From positions 1-44,595 of the forward strand of contig JAIOPB010000056.1 of NCBI GenBank assembly GCA_021414105.1: a DNA stretch of 44,595 nucleotides, read 5' to 3'. Position 1 is the first letter of the stretch. The number at the start of each line of letters is the position of its first letter. Below the pieces are notes generated by a model. The model was given only the letters and a program-made list of their open reading frames with translations, searched no databases and had not been told where the DNA came from. The stretch is from Nitrosarchaeum sp. Its GTDB lineage: Archaea > Thermoproteota > Nitrososphaeria > Nitrososphaerales > Nitrosopumilaceae. A program made the position numbers and the translations under genes. Below, piece after piece: positions 1 to 7,130 of the stretch.

Positions 1-963
1 TGCAGGCCCACTTATGAAAACAGTTCCTGCACCAGCAATTAATTTTGAATAATGTTCTACTGTTTTAGGTCCTAGATCATAAATTTTATCTCCTATCTCA
101 AGCTCTCTTACATCCATCTCTACTCTCTTCCCATCTTTGTCAATTGCAACATCTACTGGAGTGGAAAACACATCTGGGTATTCCCCAATTAGAGAATGTG
201 CTTTTGCTACTACCTCGTCTTCTCTTTTTATTCCAAGTGGGTATCTTATTCTTCCCTGTGCACGCATGAAAACATTTCCAATTAATCCTGTAAGTAACAC
301 ATGGTCTGCACGACCGTTTTGAATCAATAATTTGATTGCCTCTAATCTATCTGAAACCTTGGAACCACCAAGCACAATTACATGTGGTGCCTTGGCCACA
401 GTCATAATTTCATCAAGATTTCTGACTTCTCTTTCAACAATTCTCCCTGCACATGCAGGCAAAACATATGGAAATCCAACAATTGATGGATGTGATCTAT
501 GTGCACTAGGAAATGAATCCAACACACAAAGATCGAATAATTTTGATAATCTGCTTACCATGATAGTGTTTGCAGCTTCTTGCGGTGTGAATTCATAATT
601 TTCTTCAGCGCATAACCGTAAATTATCTAAAAGCAATATCTCACCACTTTTTAAATTCTTTATTTCGTTTTGTGCAGCACTGCCAATGATGTCTTCTACA
701 TACTTGATTTTTTTCCCCATTAATTTTTCAAGAACTTTTGCATGTTTGTCCATTCCAGTATAGTCCTTATTTCCTACTCTTCCTTGATGAGAAGCAACAA
801 CCATTTTTGCCTCTTTTAGCGATTTTATGGTCTCTGTCGCTTCTTCAATACGTTTAGTTCCTGAAATCTCCATTGTTTCAGGATCTATGGGACAATTCAT
901 ATCCACTCTCAAAAAAGCTGTCTTGTCTTTAAGGTCAAAATCATCTAGTGTGAGTACCTTCAC
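1..963 (-). CDS. pgk: Phosphoglycerate kinase, partial (C-terminal end outside window)
   Basis: Glycolytic/gluconeogenic enzyme that transfers phosphate between 1,3-bisphosphoglycerate and ADP. The visible 321 codons cover the N-terminal domain and the start of the nucleotide domain: FLRVDMNCPID near the start, then VVASHQGRVG, LLDNLRLCAEE, SRLSKLFDLCVLDSF, HVIVLGGSKVSDR and VFISGPA at the window edge. The family is about 400 residues, so roughly 80-90 are missing. I place the start at the GTG at 963, giving the N-terminus MKVLTLDDFDL; an in-frame stop lies about 60 bases upstream with no ATG in between. The apgM gene for the next glycolytic step is also in this window but about 30 kb away. 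Transcribed divergently from the PAP2 phosphatase gene. Confidence 0.95.
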   Translation of the reverse strand, partial: MKVLTLDDFDLKDKTAFLRVDMNCPIDPETMEISGTKRIEEATETIKSLKEAKMVVASHQGRVGNKDYTGMDKHAKVLEKLMGKKIKYVEDIIGSAAQNEIKNLKSGEILLLDNLRLCAEENYEFTPQEAANTIMVSRLSKLFDLCVLDSFPSAHRSHPSIVGFPYVLPACAGRIVEREVRNLDEIMTVAKAPHVIVLGGSKVSDRLEAIKLLIQNGRADHVLLTGLIGNVFMRAQGRIRYPLGIKREDEVVAKAHSLIGEYPDVFSTPVDVAIDKDGKRVEMDVRELEIGDKIYDLGPKTVEHYSKLIAGAGTVFISGPA

Positions 964-1099
964 AGCTTTTCTATTATTCTCTTGGTTAAATTCTTTGAGC
1001 CGATCATTTTTGTCATGATTTGATATTTATCCAGTACATTATTTTCAATACTTATCTACTTGAGAAAAATTAAAAATAACATACTTGAGGTTTACTTAA

Positions 1100-1768
1100 T
1101 TGCAAAGTTGGATTTTTGATATTAGGTCACGTTCATTTGTTTTACTTGTAATTTCATTTGTCATTGTATCTATGTTGGTATATTTTCAAATAACAGAAAG
1201 TTTTGATCAATTAATAATTTCCTTTGTTGCTGATAACGTGGGAAATCCTACTTTGGATATTATCATGCAGCTCATTACCGAAAGTGGTGATTCCTTTTAC
1301 ATGCTAGGTTTTGGCGTATTGATGCTTTTAATAAAAAAAACTAGAAGAGTTGGAATTACCTTAATGATTTTGATTGTTTTATCCACTCTGCTTACTGGAT
1401 ACATAAAATGCGGAATAGATAGAGATAGGCCTGACTTTGATTATGAAGGTGCGCCATTTCCAGTAAAAATTAGCCGTGATACATTTGCATTATTTTGTGA
1501 AGGAGGATATGATGCATCTTATCCCTCTGGACATGCAGCTAGGTCTATAATTTTTGGAATAATACTTGGATATGCCTTATCTGAAAGATTTCCTAGAGGT
1601 TCATACTTGTTGCTTATCTATCCTTTATTGGTATCTATCAGTAGAGTGTATGTTCTTCAGCATTTCCCGATGGATGTTATTGGAGGAACCATTCTTGGTG
1701 TGATGCTAGCTGGTGTAATGGCTAAAAAAACAAAACTATACAAAATATTTGAGAAATCAAAACCCTAA
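1100..1768 (+). CDS. PAP2-family membrane phosphatase
   Basis: Membrane phosphatase of the PAP2 (phosphatidic acid phosphatase type 2) superfamily, probably acting on a lipid phosphate or isoprenoid diphosphate at the membrane. All three signature motifs are present: K-x6-R-P at residues 103-111, PSGH at 142-145 and S-R-x5-H-x3-D at 181-192. The second and third contain the two catalytic histidines. Hydrophobic segments at about 12-30, 68-77, 85-102, 150-160, 168-180 and 192-207 fit a multi-pass protein of usual length (222 residues). The start is TTG; a TATA-like TAAAAATAAC about 26 bases upstream supports a leaderless transcript starting there. The 3' end overlaps the convergent gene by 12 bp. 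Substrate cannot be told from sequence. Confidence 0.88.
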   Translation: MQSWIFDIRSRSFVLLVISFVIVSMLVYFQITESFDQLIISFVADNVGNPTLDIIMQLITESGDSFYMLGFGVLMLLIKKTRRVGITLMILIVLSTLLTGYIKCGIDRDRPDFDYEGAPFPVKISRDTFALFCEGGYDASYPSGHAARSIIFGIILGYALSERFPRGSYLLLIYPLLVSISRVYVLQHFPMDVIGGTILGVMLAGVMAKKTKLYKIFEKSKP

Positions 1769-2068
1769 TTCTGTTAATCCTTTACTGCTAATCAAAACTA
1801 TGGCATAATGATTTTCATCATAATGATATGTCCAATATTTTATATCTCTAATCTCTTTTTTTTGTCTTAGCCCATAGGTGACTCCTGTTGTTACTGTGTA
1901 CCCTATTCTTTTTGCAAGTTTTGATTCTTTTGGCATCAAAACTCTAAACCCTTCTTTCCTATTGCTGAATCCTAATTTCACCATATCCTCAACTGCATCT
2001 AATGCATCTTTGATATCTTTAAGATCGTATGTCTTTGATACTGGCAAATCTTTTGGATGGAATTCCAT
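1757..2068 (-). CDS. Conserved small protein of unknown function (103 aa)
   Basis: I do not recognise a named family. The product is 103 residues, soluble and mixed alpha/beta in character. A predicted helix at about 17-35 (KDIKDALDAVEDMVKLGF) is followed by a basic stretch and a C-terminal half rich in aromatic residues (YWTYHYDENHYAIVLIS). There is no signal peptide, membrane segment or cysteine cluster. The ATG at 2068 has an AT-rich TATA-like element (AAAAATATTAG on the minus strand) about 25-30 bases upstream, so it is probably leaderless. Its 3' end runs 12 bp into the PAP2 gene, and it is divergent from the coiled-coil gene. Amino-acid composition looks like a true gene and the opposite-strand frame does not. 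Confidence 0.7.
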   Translation of the reverse strand: MEFHPKDLPVSKTYDLKDIKDALDAVEDMVKLGFSNRKEGFRVLMPKESKLAKRIGYTVTTGVTYGLRQKKEIRDIKYWTYHYDENHYAIVLISSKGLTELGF

Positions 2069-2130
2069 TCTTTTTTAATGATTTCCTTTTACTAATATTT
2101 TTTCAAAAAATCGATTTTTGCGATCAATGT

Positions 2131-2928
2131 ATGTTAATTTTGTTAACTGGTAAGTCAAATCATGATTATATTCATAACTTAACCGACCAATTTCTCTTTA
2201 TTCAATCGTTGGCATCTCTAGAAAAATTAGTAATTAAACTAAGACAAAAGAAACAACAAGCAACTACTCTTAGGAAAAAATCTGAAAGACAACTGCAACA
2301 AATAAGATCCATTGAAAGAAGATCTTCATCTGGTTTGCATTCAATAGATCGGAAAATTGAATCTGAAAAAGAGGACGCAACTGATGTGTCTGGAATTCTC
2401 AATCAAAAGACATCTCAATTGGAAAGTATTGAAAGACTAGTTGTAGCAGCTCATGAGCGTTTAAACCGTGAAAAAGATGCACTCAGTGAAGCAGAACAGG
2501 AACTAGAATTTGCTAAAAATCCTGAAGAAAAACAATATGCTCAATTACAATTAACTACAATACATGACCGTATCCAAGAATTAGAATTTGAGATAAAAAA
2601 CAGGGAAAAAACAGCAAAAAAGATTGCCGAAGATGTTGCCAAATACAATGAAATTAAGTCAAAAATTAGCACAAAAATTCAAAAACAATCCAAATCAAAG
2701 CCATCATTACGTGAAACAATGAGTGCAAGCCATAAAGCCGCTGAAAAATTTGTTAAAGATTTAGAACAAAAAACTAGGGCTGAAGAATCTGCTGCAAAAG
2801 CACTTGAAAAAGTACATTCTAATCTTCAAATATTACTTGCTAAAAAACGAAAGTCACCCAAAAAACGCGAGTCTGTAAAATCAAAGGCTCCTTCAAAAAA
2901 GGCAACAAAAAAGAAATCTAGAAAATAG
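2131..2928 (+). CDS. Coiled-coil protein with lysine-rich C-terminal tail
   Basis: Unrecognised protein of about 265 residues. Residues about 28-235 are almost entirely charged/heptad-like helix rich in Glu, Lys, Gln, Ala and Leu, which predicts a long coiled coil. The last 30 residues form a very basic tail (KKRKSPKKRESVKSK, then KKATKKKSRK), similar in composition to nucleic-acid-binding tails. There is no membrane segment. The open frame extends upstream to 2029, but the hydrophobic sequence there overlaps the start of the divergent gene and looks untranslated. I choose the ATG at 2131; a start inside the helix near residue 25 is also possible. A chromosome-associated or structural role would be inference only. 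Confidence 0.75.
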   Translation: MLILLTGKSNHDYIHNLTDQFLFIQSLASLEKLVIKLRQKKQQATTLRKKSERQLQQIRSIERRSSSGLHSIDRKIESEKEDATDVSGILNQKTSQLESIERLVVAAHERLNREKDALSEAEQELEFAKNPEEKQYAQLQLTTIHDRIQELEFEIKNREKTAKKIAEDVAKYNEIKSKISTKIQKQSKSKPSLRETMSASHKAAEKFVKDLEQKTRAEESAAKALEKVHSNLQILLAKKRKSPKKRESVKSKAPSKKATKKKSRK

Positions 2929-3028
2929 GTTTGTGTATATTTTTTAGAATTAAACTAATTTCATAATCTAAAAAATATTTACTTTCGTTAGTGTTAAAGT
3001 AGGGGTTATTTTTATTATTTTAATTAAA

Positions 3029-3637
3029 ATGAAAAAACGTGGTCCTATAATTGGAATATTTGGATTAATACTAGTTATCGGCTCCATTTTGATCATGATT
3101 TCTGTCTTTCCAACTTCTGGCATTACTGACCGTGATGATTTTTACATTCCTTCTATGTTTGAAGGAATGTTCAACCAAATCTCTGATAATATACAAATTA
3201 TGCCTGGTGAATCTGGCTATTTTTCATATAGTACTGAATCATCTAACGTTCCTCTGTTGTGGGGTGTACAGATAATTGATTATCAGGATGGTGACAAACT
3301 CTCAATATCTATCTCTAATGTTTATGGGGATGATTATGGTGTCTTTTCTCAAGATGGTCCAATTATCTTTGAGATGTTGGACATTACTAAATCTGATACA
3401 CTGAACTTTGAAATTCAAAATCACGGTTCTAGAATAATTAATACAGTTGTAATGCTTTCTGAAGATCCTGATAATTCTAATGCACTTTCTAATCCAAATT
3501 CATCTTTTATGAATAAGATTTTGCCTTTGGCAATATCTGGTATTTTGTTAATTATTGGAATCGTAGCGTTGTTGATAGGTGTGGTCCTATCTTTAGTTGA
3601 CTGGAAAAATATCCAAAACAATAAACGAAATTTCTAA
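3029..3637 (+). CDS. Membrane-anchored protein with two transmembrane ends, function unknown
   Basis: The 202-residue product has a hydrophobic N-terminal segment (about residues 6-30, preceded by MKKRGP) and a second one near the C-terminus (about 163-190). The roughly 130-residue region between them is hydrophilic and aspartate/serine rich, so it is probably outside the cell. This two-ended anchor with an extracytoplasmic beta-like domain is common among thaumarchaeal envelope proteins, but I recognise no family. The ATG at 3029 is preceded by a long A/T tract that can supply a TATA box, and a run of nine T residues at 3655-3663 follows the stop. It stands alone as a transcription unit, convergent with the OB-fold gene. 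Confidence 0.75.
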   Translation: MKKRGPIIGIFGLILVIGSILIMISVFPTSGITDRDDFYIPSMFEGMFNQISDNIQIMPGESGYFSYSTESSNVPLLWGVQIIDYQDGDKLSISISNVYGDDYGVFSQDGPIIFEMLDITKSDTLNFEIQNHGSRIINTVVMLSEDPDNSNALSNPNSSFMNKILPLAISGILLIIGIVALLIGVVLSLVDWKNIQNNKRNF

Positions 3638-3654
3638 TCTATAATTTTTATCTA

Positions 3655-3663
3655 TTTTTTTTT
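3655..3663 (+). terminator. Oligo-T terminator after the 3029-3637 gene
   Basis: Nine consecutive T residues lie 18 bases after the stop codon, with another T-rich stretch just before (ATTTTTATC). Archaeal RNA polymerase terminates at such coding-strand T runs without needing a hairpin. This is one of only two convergent protein pairs here with room for a terminator. Confidence 0.5.
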
Positions 3664-3691
3664 ATTGGGGAAATTGTTTTAAAAATCCAAT

Positions 3692-3997
3692 TTATTGAGG
3701 ATTGATTTCCATTTTACCAAACTTTCCTTTTGTTAGTGACACTTCACCTTTGAACTCATTGGTGTATCCATTTGTAATTACCACTACATCTCCAATGTTT
3801 ACTGCTTTAATGTCATCTCCCCACAATGTTAATTTGATGTCATCTGATCCATCTGATATTACTGCATCACAAACATCAACCGTGCCACCTGTTTTGAGAT
3901 TTACTGTTCTTGATTCTCCCTTGCTTTTTACTTCAGCTTTTAGATTGATTCCACTTCTCATTTTTTTTACTTGTGCAACTGATTGAAATTCTGCCAT
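3692..3997 (-). CDS. OB-fold single-stranded nucleic-acid-binding protein (RPA/SSB-like)
   Basis: A short (101-residue) stand-alone OB-fold protein. The pattern SGINLKAEV, then V-DA-ISDGSDDIKLTLWGDD, then VNIGDVVVITNGY-N-FKGEVSLT matches the archaeal RPA/SSB-type OB fold, with the typical strand order and the D-x-[ST]-G-x2-x2-L-x-L-W core. It probably binds single-stranded DNA in replication or repair, though RNA binding cannot be excluded. The frame is open back to a TTG at 4021, but ATG at 3997 (MAEFQSVAQ) fits better: a TATA-like TTATTTAAAAA at about 4031-4041 would put the transcript start between the two candidates. It is monocistronic. Confidence 0.8.
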   Translation of the reverse strand: MAEFQSVAQVKKMRSGINLKAEVKSKGESRTVNLKTGGTVDVCDAVISDGSDDIKLTLWGDDIKAVNIGDVVVITNGYTNEFKGEVSLTKGKFGKMEINPQ

Positions 3998-4254
3998 GTA
4001 TTTTGACTCCAATTTGGACAATTATAAGTTTTTTTAAATAATCTTACTTGGGTGATTAAAAGGTATATTCTCACATTTATTCAAAATATCCCTTTTTTCT
4101 CAAAAATCACACTAGTCTGAATGGAAATCACTAAACCAAAATTTACAATGGAAAAATGCTGATTGTGGTACATATAGCTCCGATAAAACATCTCTCACCT
4201 AGAATGTGCCTGTTAGATTCTCTATATTTCATCAAAATGACTGTTAATGCCCTA

Positions 4255-4282
4255 TATTACCAACTATTACCATTTATTACCA
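4255..4282 (+). repeat. Three TATTACCA direct repeats at exact 10-bp spacing
   Basis: Exact copies of TATTACCA lie at 4255-4262, 4265-4272 and 4275-4282. The 10-bp period puts all three on the same face of the helix, and the last copy ends four bases before the TATA box at 4287. This is what an operator or activator site for a multimeric regulator looks like. The regulator is unknown. Confidence 0.75.
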
Positions 4283-4286
4283 ATAG

Positions 4287-4295
4287 TATATATAG
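4287..4295 (+). promoter_or_regulatory. TATA box of the phasin-like gene
   Basis: TATATATAG centred 25 bases upstream of the ATG at 4316. With the usual archaeal TATA-to-start distance, transcription would begin at or next to the A of the start codon, giving a leaderless mRNA. Confidence 0.75.
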
Positions 4296-4315
4296 TCCCA
4301 CATGCAACCAGAATC

Positions 4316-4744
4316 ATGACTACACAAATCCAGCAAACAAATCAAGCAGGAAATGTCTATTCAATGTACAAGCAAAATGTTCAAAAATATTTTGAAAATG
4401 TTACAAAAAATGTACCACAGTATTTTCAATCTATGACACATCTACAAGAAGAATGTGTCAAAGCTTGTGAAAAAACAATCGATGCTTCAATCTCAATGCA
4501 ACAAGAATTTGCAAAAAAGAATGGATTTTCAACTGAAATCCCAGATGCAATGAAAACCGCATTTGTAGATATTAACAAGCAAGTTGTTCAAGCAAATACT
4601 GTACAAAATCAAATTGTTAAAACTACAATTGATGCAACTGTACAAAATATTAAAACATTCAATGATAACGTAAATGCATTTGCTGATTTGAATAAAAACA
4701 TTGTCCAGTCTTGGATAACCCCACTCACACAAATAAAAAACTAG
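4316..4744 (+). CDS. Small helical phasin-like protein
   Basis: A 142-residue soluble protein made almost wholly of amphipathic helix rich in Gln, Asn, Thr, Val and Lys. It has no cysteine pair or membrane segment. The pattern (YKQNVQKYFENVTKNVPQYF, then QSMTHLQEECVK, then a long Q/N/V helix) resembles phasins, which coat polyhydroxyalkanoate granules; thaumarchaea of this type are known to carry PHA synthase genes. That assignment is from composition only. The open frame extends upstream to 4247, but the TATA box at 4287-4295 fixes the start at ATG 4316. The strong TATA box, the phased upstream repeats and the downstream T tract suggest a well expressed, regulated single gene. Confidence 0.7.
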   Translation: MTTQIQQTNQAGNVYSMYKQNVQKYFENVTKNVPQYFQSMTHLQEECVKACEKTIDASISMQQEFAKKNGFSTEIPDAMKTAFVDINKQVVQANTVQNQIVKTTIDATVQNIKTFNDNVNAFADLNKNIVQSWITPLTQIKN

Positions 4745-4749
4745 TGTGA

Positions 4750-4770
4750 TTATTTTTCTTTTTTTTATTT
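4750..4770 (+). terminator. T-rich terminator after the phasin-like gene
   Basis: TTATTTTTC followed by eight T residues begins within ten bases of the stop codon. It is a typical archaeal oligo-T termination region. Confidence 0.5.
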
Positions 4771-5020
4771 CTATAAAATTTCTTAAAAAAATTATGTAAT
4801 TCTGCTCAATAAACACGATGGAAAGTAAGTGTATTGATGAATGCCGTATATGTGTTCTATTTTTTTCTTCATATCGTAAAATACTGGTTTTTAGGTCAAT
4901 TTGCAAAGGATAATTCTGGGGTTCTTCCATGTGCCGAGAATATGGACTTTTAAAAATAATAAACACACTTAAAAATTCTCTAATTTTACGATCATTTTCT
5001 GAATTTCACTCTAATAGTAA
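4771..5020. other. Intergenic region before tRNA-Leu, no supported gene
   Basis: About 250 bases between the terminator and the tRNA promoter. A minus-strand frame begins at an ATG at 4930 with a TATA-like CTTTTAAAA about 22 bases upstream. It continues antisense through the phasin-like gene with a cysteine-rich composition unlike its neighbours, so I do not call it. Nothing else convincing is seen. Confidence 0.4.
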
Positions 5021-5031
5021 TCGAAAAATAT
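5021..5031 (+). promoter_or_regulatory. TATA element of tRNA-Leu
   Basis: TCGAAAAATAT centred about 26 bases before the first base of the tRNA, at the expected archaeal promoter distance. Confidence 0.5.
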
Positions 5032-5052
5032 CAGTCAATATTCCATCTCATT

Positions 5053-5154
5053 GCAGAGGTATCGAAGCCCGGTCAACCGAGAAGGACTCAAGATCCTCAA
5101 AAATAGGAAATCCTTTCTCTCAGGAGTTCGTGGGTTCAAATCCCACCCTCTGCA
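5053..5154 (+). tRNA. tRNA-Leu (anticodon CAA) with a 17-nt intron
   Basis: The acceptor GCAGAGG (5053-5059) pairs with CCTCTGC (5147-5153), and the discriminator is A5154. The T arm is TGGG-TTCAAAT-CCCA. The long variable arm (TCTCTCAGGAGTTCG) marks a class II leucine tRNA. Read straight through, the anticodon stem is imperfect. Removing 5093-5109 gives a perfect 5-bp stem AAGGA/TCCTT around loop CTCAAGA with anticodon CAA at 5089-5091, placing the intron at the canonical 37/38 site. The intron can form a 4-bp TCCT/AGGA helix, so the splice motif is probably a relaxed bulge-helix-bulge. Mature length is 85 nt. CCA is not encoded. Confidence 0.9.
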
Positions 5155-5203
5155 CTAAATTCACTTCACTAAATCTGGAGAATATTTCAAATAATTTTGA
5201 AAA

Positions 5204-5326
5204 TTAGATGGTGATAGGTTTTACTTTGGTGATGGAATGTTTTGAAATCTCTTTATGTATGTCTGCAATGTTTTCATCCTTAAATGTAAGATTACATCTA
5301 AAGCACTTCCAGCTAACTTCAGACAT
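5204..5326 (-). CDS. Very small zinc-finger protein (40 aa)
   Basis: The product starts MSEVSWKCFRCNLTFKD and contains C-x2-C followed by H-x5-H (IHKEISKHS), a C2H2-type zinc finger occupying nearly the whole protein. Short single-finger proteins of this kind are common in thaumarchaea and are thought to bind nucleic acid, but their roles are unknown. The start at 5326 is supported by a TATA box (minus-strand TTATAAGG, 5348-5355) 26 bases upstream, implying a leaderless message. The frame is open upstream, but that part reads as unlikely protein. A plus-strand frame over the same DNA is a shadow. Confidence 0.65.
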   Translation of the reverse strand: MSEVSWKCFRCNLTFKDENIADIHKEISKHSITKVKPITI

Positions 5327-5347
5327 GTATAAGATAATGCGTAATTT

Positions 5348-5355
5348 CCTTATAA
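5348..5355 (-). promoter_or_regulatory. TATA box of the small zinc-finger gene
   Basis: Minus-strand TTATAAGG centred about 26 bases upstream of the ATG at 5326. Confidence 0.6.
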
Positions 5356-5371
5356 GTATATTGCATGATTG

Positions 5372-5391
5372 TTCCAATTTCTTCCAATTTC
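5372..5391 (-). repeat. Exact 10-bp tandem repeat upstream of the zinc-finger promoter
   Basis: TTCCAATTTC occurs twice in tandem on the plus strand (minus strand GAAATTGGAA twice). It begins 17 bp upstream of the TATA box of the minus-strand zinc-finger gene. One helical turn per unit suggests a possible regulator site. Confidence 0.5.
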
Positions 5392-5504
5392 TGATCAATG
5401 TTCTAAAATTTATGAAATTTTTAGATAAATTACGATCATTTGACGGTATTTTCATGACTAAATACTAATCCAAGGGTTTAGAAATAAAAAAATCTAGTTC
5501 AAGA

Positions 5505-6128
5505 GTGGATATGGAAGATATTCTTGAGATATTTGCTGGATTTTCATATCTTGGACCTCTAATTGTTTTGTTTTTGGTAAACATCTCGCCAATTCTAATG
5601 CCGCCAAATTGGTTAATTCTTTCATCGTTTTATGCATTAGACGATTCTATGGATATAGTTGTACTTACAGTAGTTGGTGCTACTGCTTCAACTGCTGGAC
5701 GATTTGTTTTAAAACAACTCGTTTCCAAATTCAAGAATCATTCCAATAATAACACGTCAAATTTAACCGTGATAGGGGATTATCTCAATAAAAAAAAATA
5801 TGGTTATGTTATTTCTTCATTTGTTTTTGCAGTGACTCCTTTGCCGGACAATATTCTTTTTGTAGCATATGGTTTGATAAAAGCAAAAAGTGTAGGAATG
5901 TATGTTGGATTCTGGTTTGGAAAGCTTTTAGCATTTTATGTAATGCTGACAATAAGTCCTGCAATATTGATTCCATTTACAAGAATATTTGAAGACCGAT
6001 TAGTTGGTATTTTATTAGCTGATGGTTTAGGAATTATAGCGATTATTGTTTTTGCTGCAATTGACTGGAATATTCTATTAAATAAGAAAAAACTTAGACT
6101 AATCAAGCCTAGATTGTGGAGATTTTAA
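5505..6128 (+). CDS. VTT/DedA-like (SNARE-associated) membrane protein
   Basis: A 207-residue multi-pass membrane protein. Hydrophobic segments lie at about 12-32, 48-62, 100-118, 123-140, 143-158 and 165-185. The central pattern (PPNWLILSSF, GATASTAGRFVLKQL, TPLPDNILFVAYGLI) is that of the VTT (formerly SNARE-associated/DedA) domain, where re-entrant loops carry conserved Gly, Arg and Pro. Family members are linked to lipid scrambling or undecaprenyl-phosphate flipping; the substrate here is unknown. The start is GTG 5505 or, two codons in, ATG 5511; an AAATAAAAA element near 5482-5490 favours ATG 5511. The HD-domain gene follows after one base, so the two are co-transcribed. Confidence 0.75.
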   Translation: MDMEDILEIFAGFSYLGPLIVLFLVNISPILMPPNWLILSSFYALDDSMDIVVLTVVGATASTAGRFVLKQLVSKFKNHSNNNTSNLTVIGDYLNKKKYGYVISSFVFAVTPLPDNILFVAYGLIKAKSVGMYVGFWFGKLLAFYVMLTISPAILIPFTRIFEDRLVGILLADGLGIIAIIVFAAIDWNILLNKKKLRLIKPRLWRF

Positions 6129-6129
6129 A

Positions 6130-6753
6130 ATGAATGTTATAAATTCACTAAAACAAGAAGTACATAATTTGATAATTAATGATTCTGCACATGACTTTGA
6201 TCATATTATGCGAGTATTCAAAAATGCCCAAAAAATATGTAAAAAGGAAAATATTCCTGAAAAACTTGTTCTAAGTGCTGTATTATTACATGATATTGTT
6301 TCATATCCAAAATCTGACAAACGCTCAAAATCATCCTCAATAAAAAGTGCAGAAAAATCAAGGAGCATTTTAAAAAAATTTAATTTTACAAAAGAAGAGA
6401 TTCAAATAATTTCTGACGCCATTCGTGATCATAGTTTTTCTAGAAATAAAATCCCTACGACCCTTGAGGGAAAAATTCTTCAAGATGCTGATCGTTTGGA
6501 TGCAATTGGTGCAATAGGAATTGCTAGGGTCTTTGCTGTAAGTGGTTCTGAAAAAAGACCATTTTATAATGTTAAAGATCCTTTCTGCAAAAATAGAACA
6601 CCTAATGATGAAATTTGGACATTGGATCATTTCTACCATAAACTACTCAAATTAGAATTTCTTATGAATACAGAATCTGGCAAAATTGAGGCCAAAAAGC
6701 GAACTAAAGTTCTAAAAACTTTTTTGAATGAACTAAAAAAGGAAATACAATAA
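6130..6753 (+). CDS. HD-domain metal-dependent phosphohydrolase
   Basis: A 207-residue HD-superfamily enzyme of the YedJ-like type. It has the metal-binding motif set: H in AHDFDHIMRVF near the N-terminus, the HD pair in VLLHDIVSYP, H in IRDHSFSR and D in LQDADRLDAIGAIGIAR. The last is the hallmark of this subfamily, followed by the variable PFY region. Such proteins hydrolyse phosphomonoesters or nucleotides; the substrate is not identifiable. It starts one base after the VTT protein's stop and is probably translated from the same message. A convergent 65-bp gap follows before the next minus-strand gene. Confidence 0.85.
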   Translation: MNVINSLKQEVHNLIINDSAHDFDHIMRVFKNAQKICKKENIPEKLVLSAVLLHDIVSYPKSDKRSKSSSIKSAEKSRSILKKFNFTKEEIQIISDAIRDHSFSRNKIPTTLEGKILQDADRLDAIGAIGIARVFAVSGSEKRPFYNVKDPFCKNRTPNDEIWTLDHFYHKLLKLEFLMNTESGKIEAKKRTKVLKTFLNELKKEIQ

Positions 6754-6818
6754 TCTTATTTTGCTCACACAAAATAACACCATTTGTTTTTTACTTGATA
6801 ATTTAAAAAATACAATTT

Positions 6819-7130
6819 TTATCCATAATCAATATATCTATTGTATCTCTTTTCAATTTCTTTATTCAAACCAGATATGATTTTTTCATATTCTTCTTGT
6901 TTTCTTATCTGAATGTATTTTATTATGTCTGTGAATTTCTCATTTGCTTGATATGATTCAAAAATTGGCTCCATCATTTTTAGATAGTCTAAAACTTTTC
7001 TTCTATATTCCTCACGAGTAGGTTTTTTTATTTTATTTAATCTAAACCAAACTACTGCCCAGCTAGAACCTACAATATGTGGTAGTAGATCAAAAGCCCT
7101 TTCTATTTCAAAACGTTCATCATTTCTCAT
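6819..7130 (-). CDS. Small helical protein coupled to hemB, unknown function
   Basis: A 103-residue, charge-rich helical protein (FEIERAFDLLPHIVGSSWAV, then long E/K/Y helices). I recognise no family. Its ATG overlaps the hemB stop codon by 4 bases (ATGA), so translation is coupled and it is the last gene of the precorrin-2 dehydrogenase-hemA-hemB operon. That position suggests a role connected to tetrapyrrole synthesis, but this is inference from context. No cysteines, signal peptide or membrane segment are seen. The conserved-looking aromatic patch SSWAVVWFRLNK near residue 25 might bind a hydrophobic ligand. Confidence 0.7.
   Translation of the reverse strand: MRNDERFEIERAFDLLPHIVGSSWAVVWFRLNKIKKPTREEYRRKVLDYLKMMEPIFESYQANEKFTDIIKYIQIRKQEEYEKIISGLNKEIEKRYNRYIDYG

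Larger units (their letters stand above)
3998..4315. other. Intergenic region holding two promoters and phased repeats
   Basis: The 318-bp gap between the divergent OB-fold and phasin-like genes holds the OB-fold TATA element near 4031-4041 and, at the other end, three TATTACCA repeats followed by a TATA box. In the 200 bases between I see no convincing gene: a short plus-strand frame from 4156 has poor composition and runs into the next gene in another frame. No C/D box or tRNA-like structure was found. Confidence 0.5.

Noticed and set aside
4529-4930. Minus-strand frame from ATG 4930 with a TATA-like element upstream
   Set aside because: More than half is antisense to the phasin-like gene and its cysteine- and isoleucine-rich composition is unlike real proteins here; only the first 40 residues look plausible.
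4929-5207. Plus-strand frame of 92 codons
   Set aside because: It runs straight through the tRNA-Leu gene.
5208-5468. Plus-strand frame over the small zinc-finger gene
   Set aside because: Opposite strand encodes the CxxC/HxxxxxH protein with a well-placed TATA box; the plus frame has no motif.
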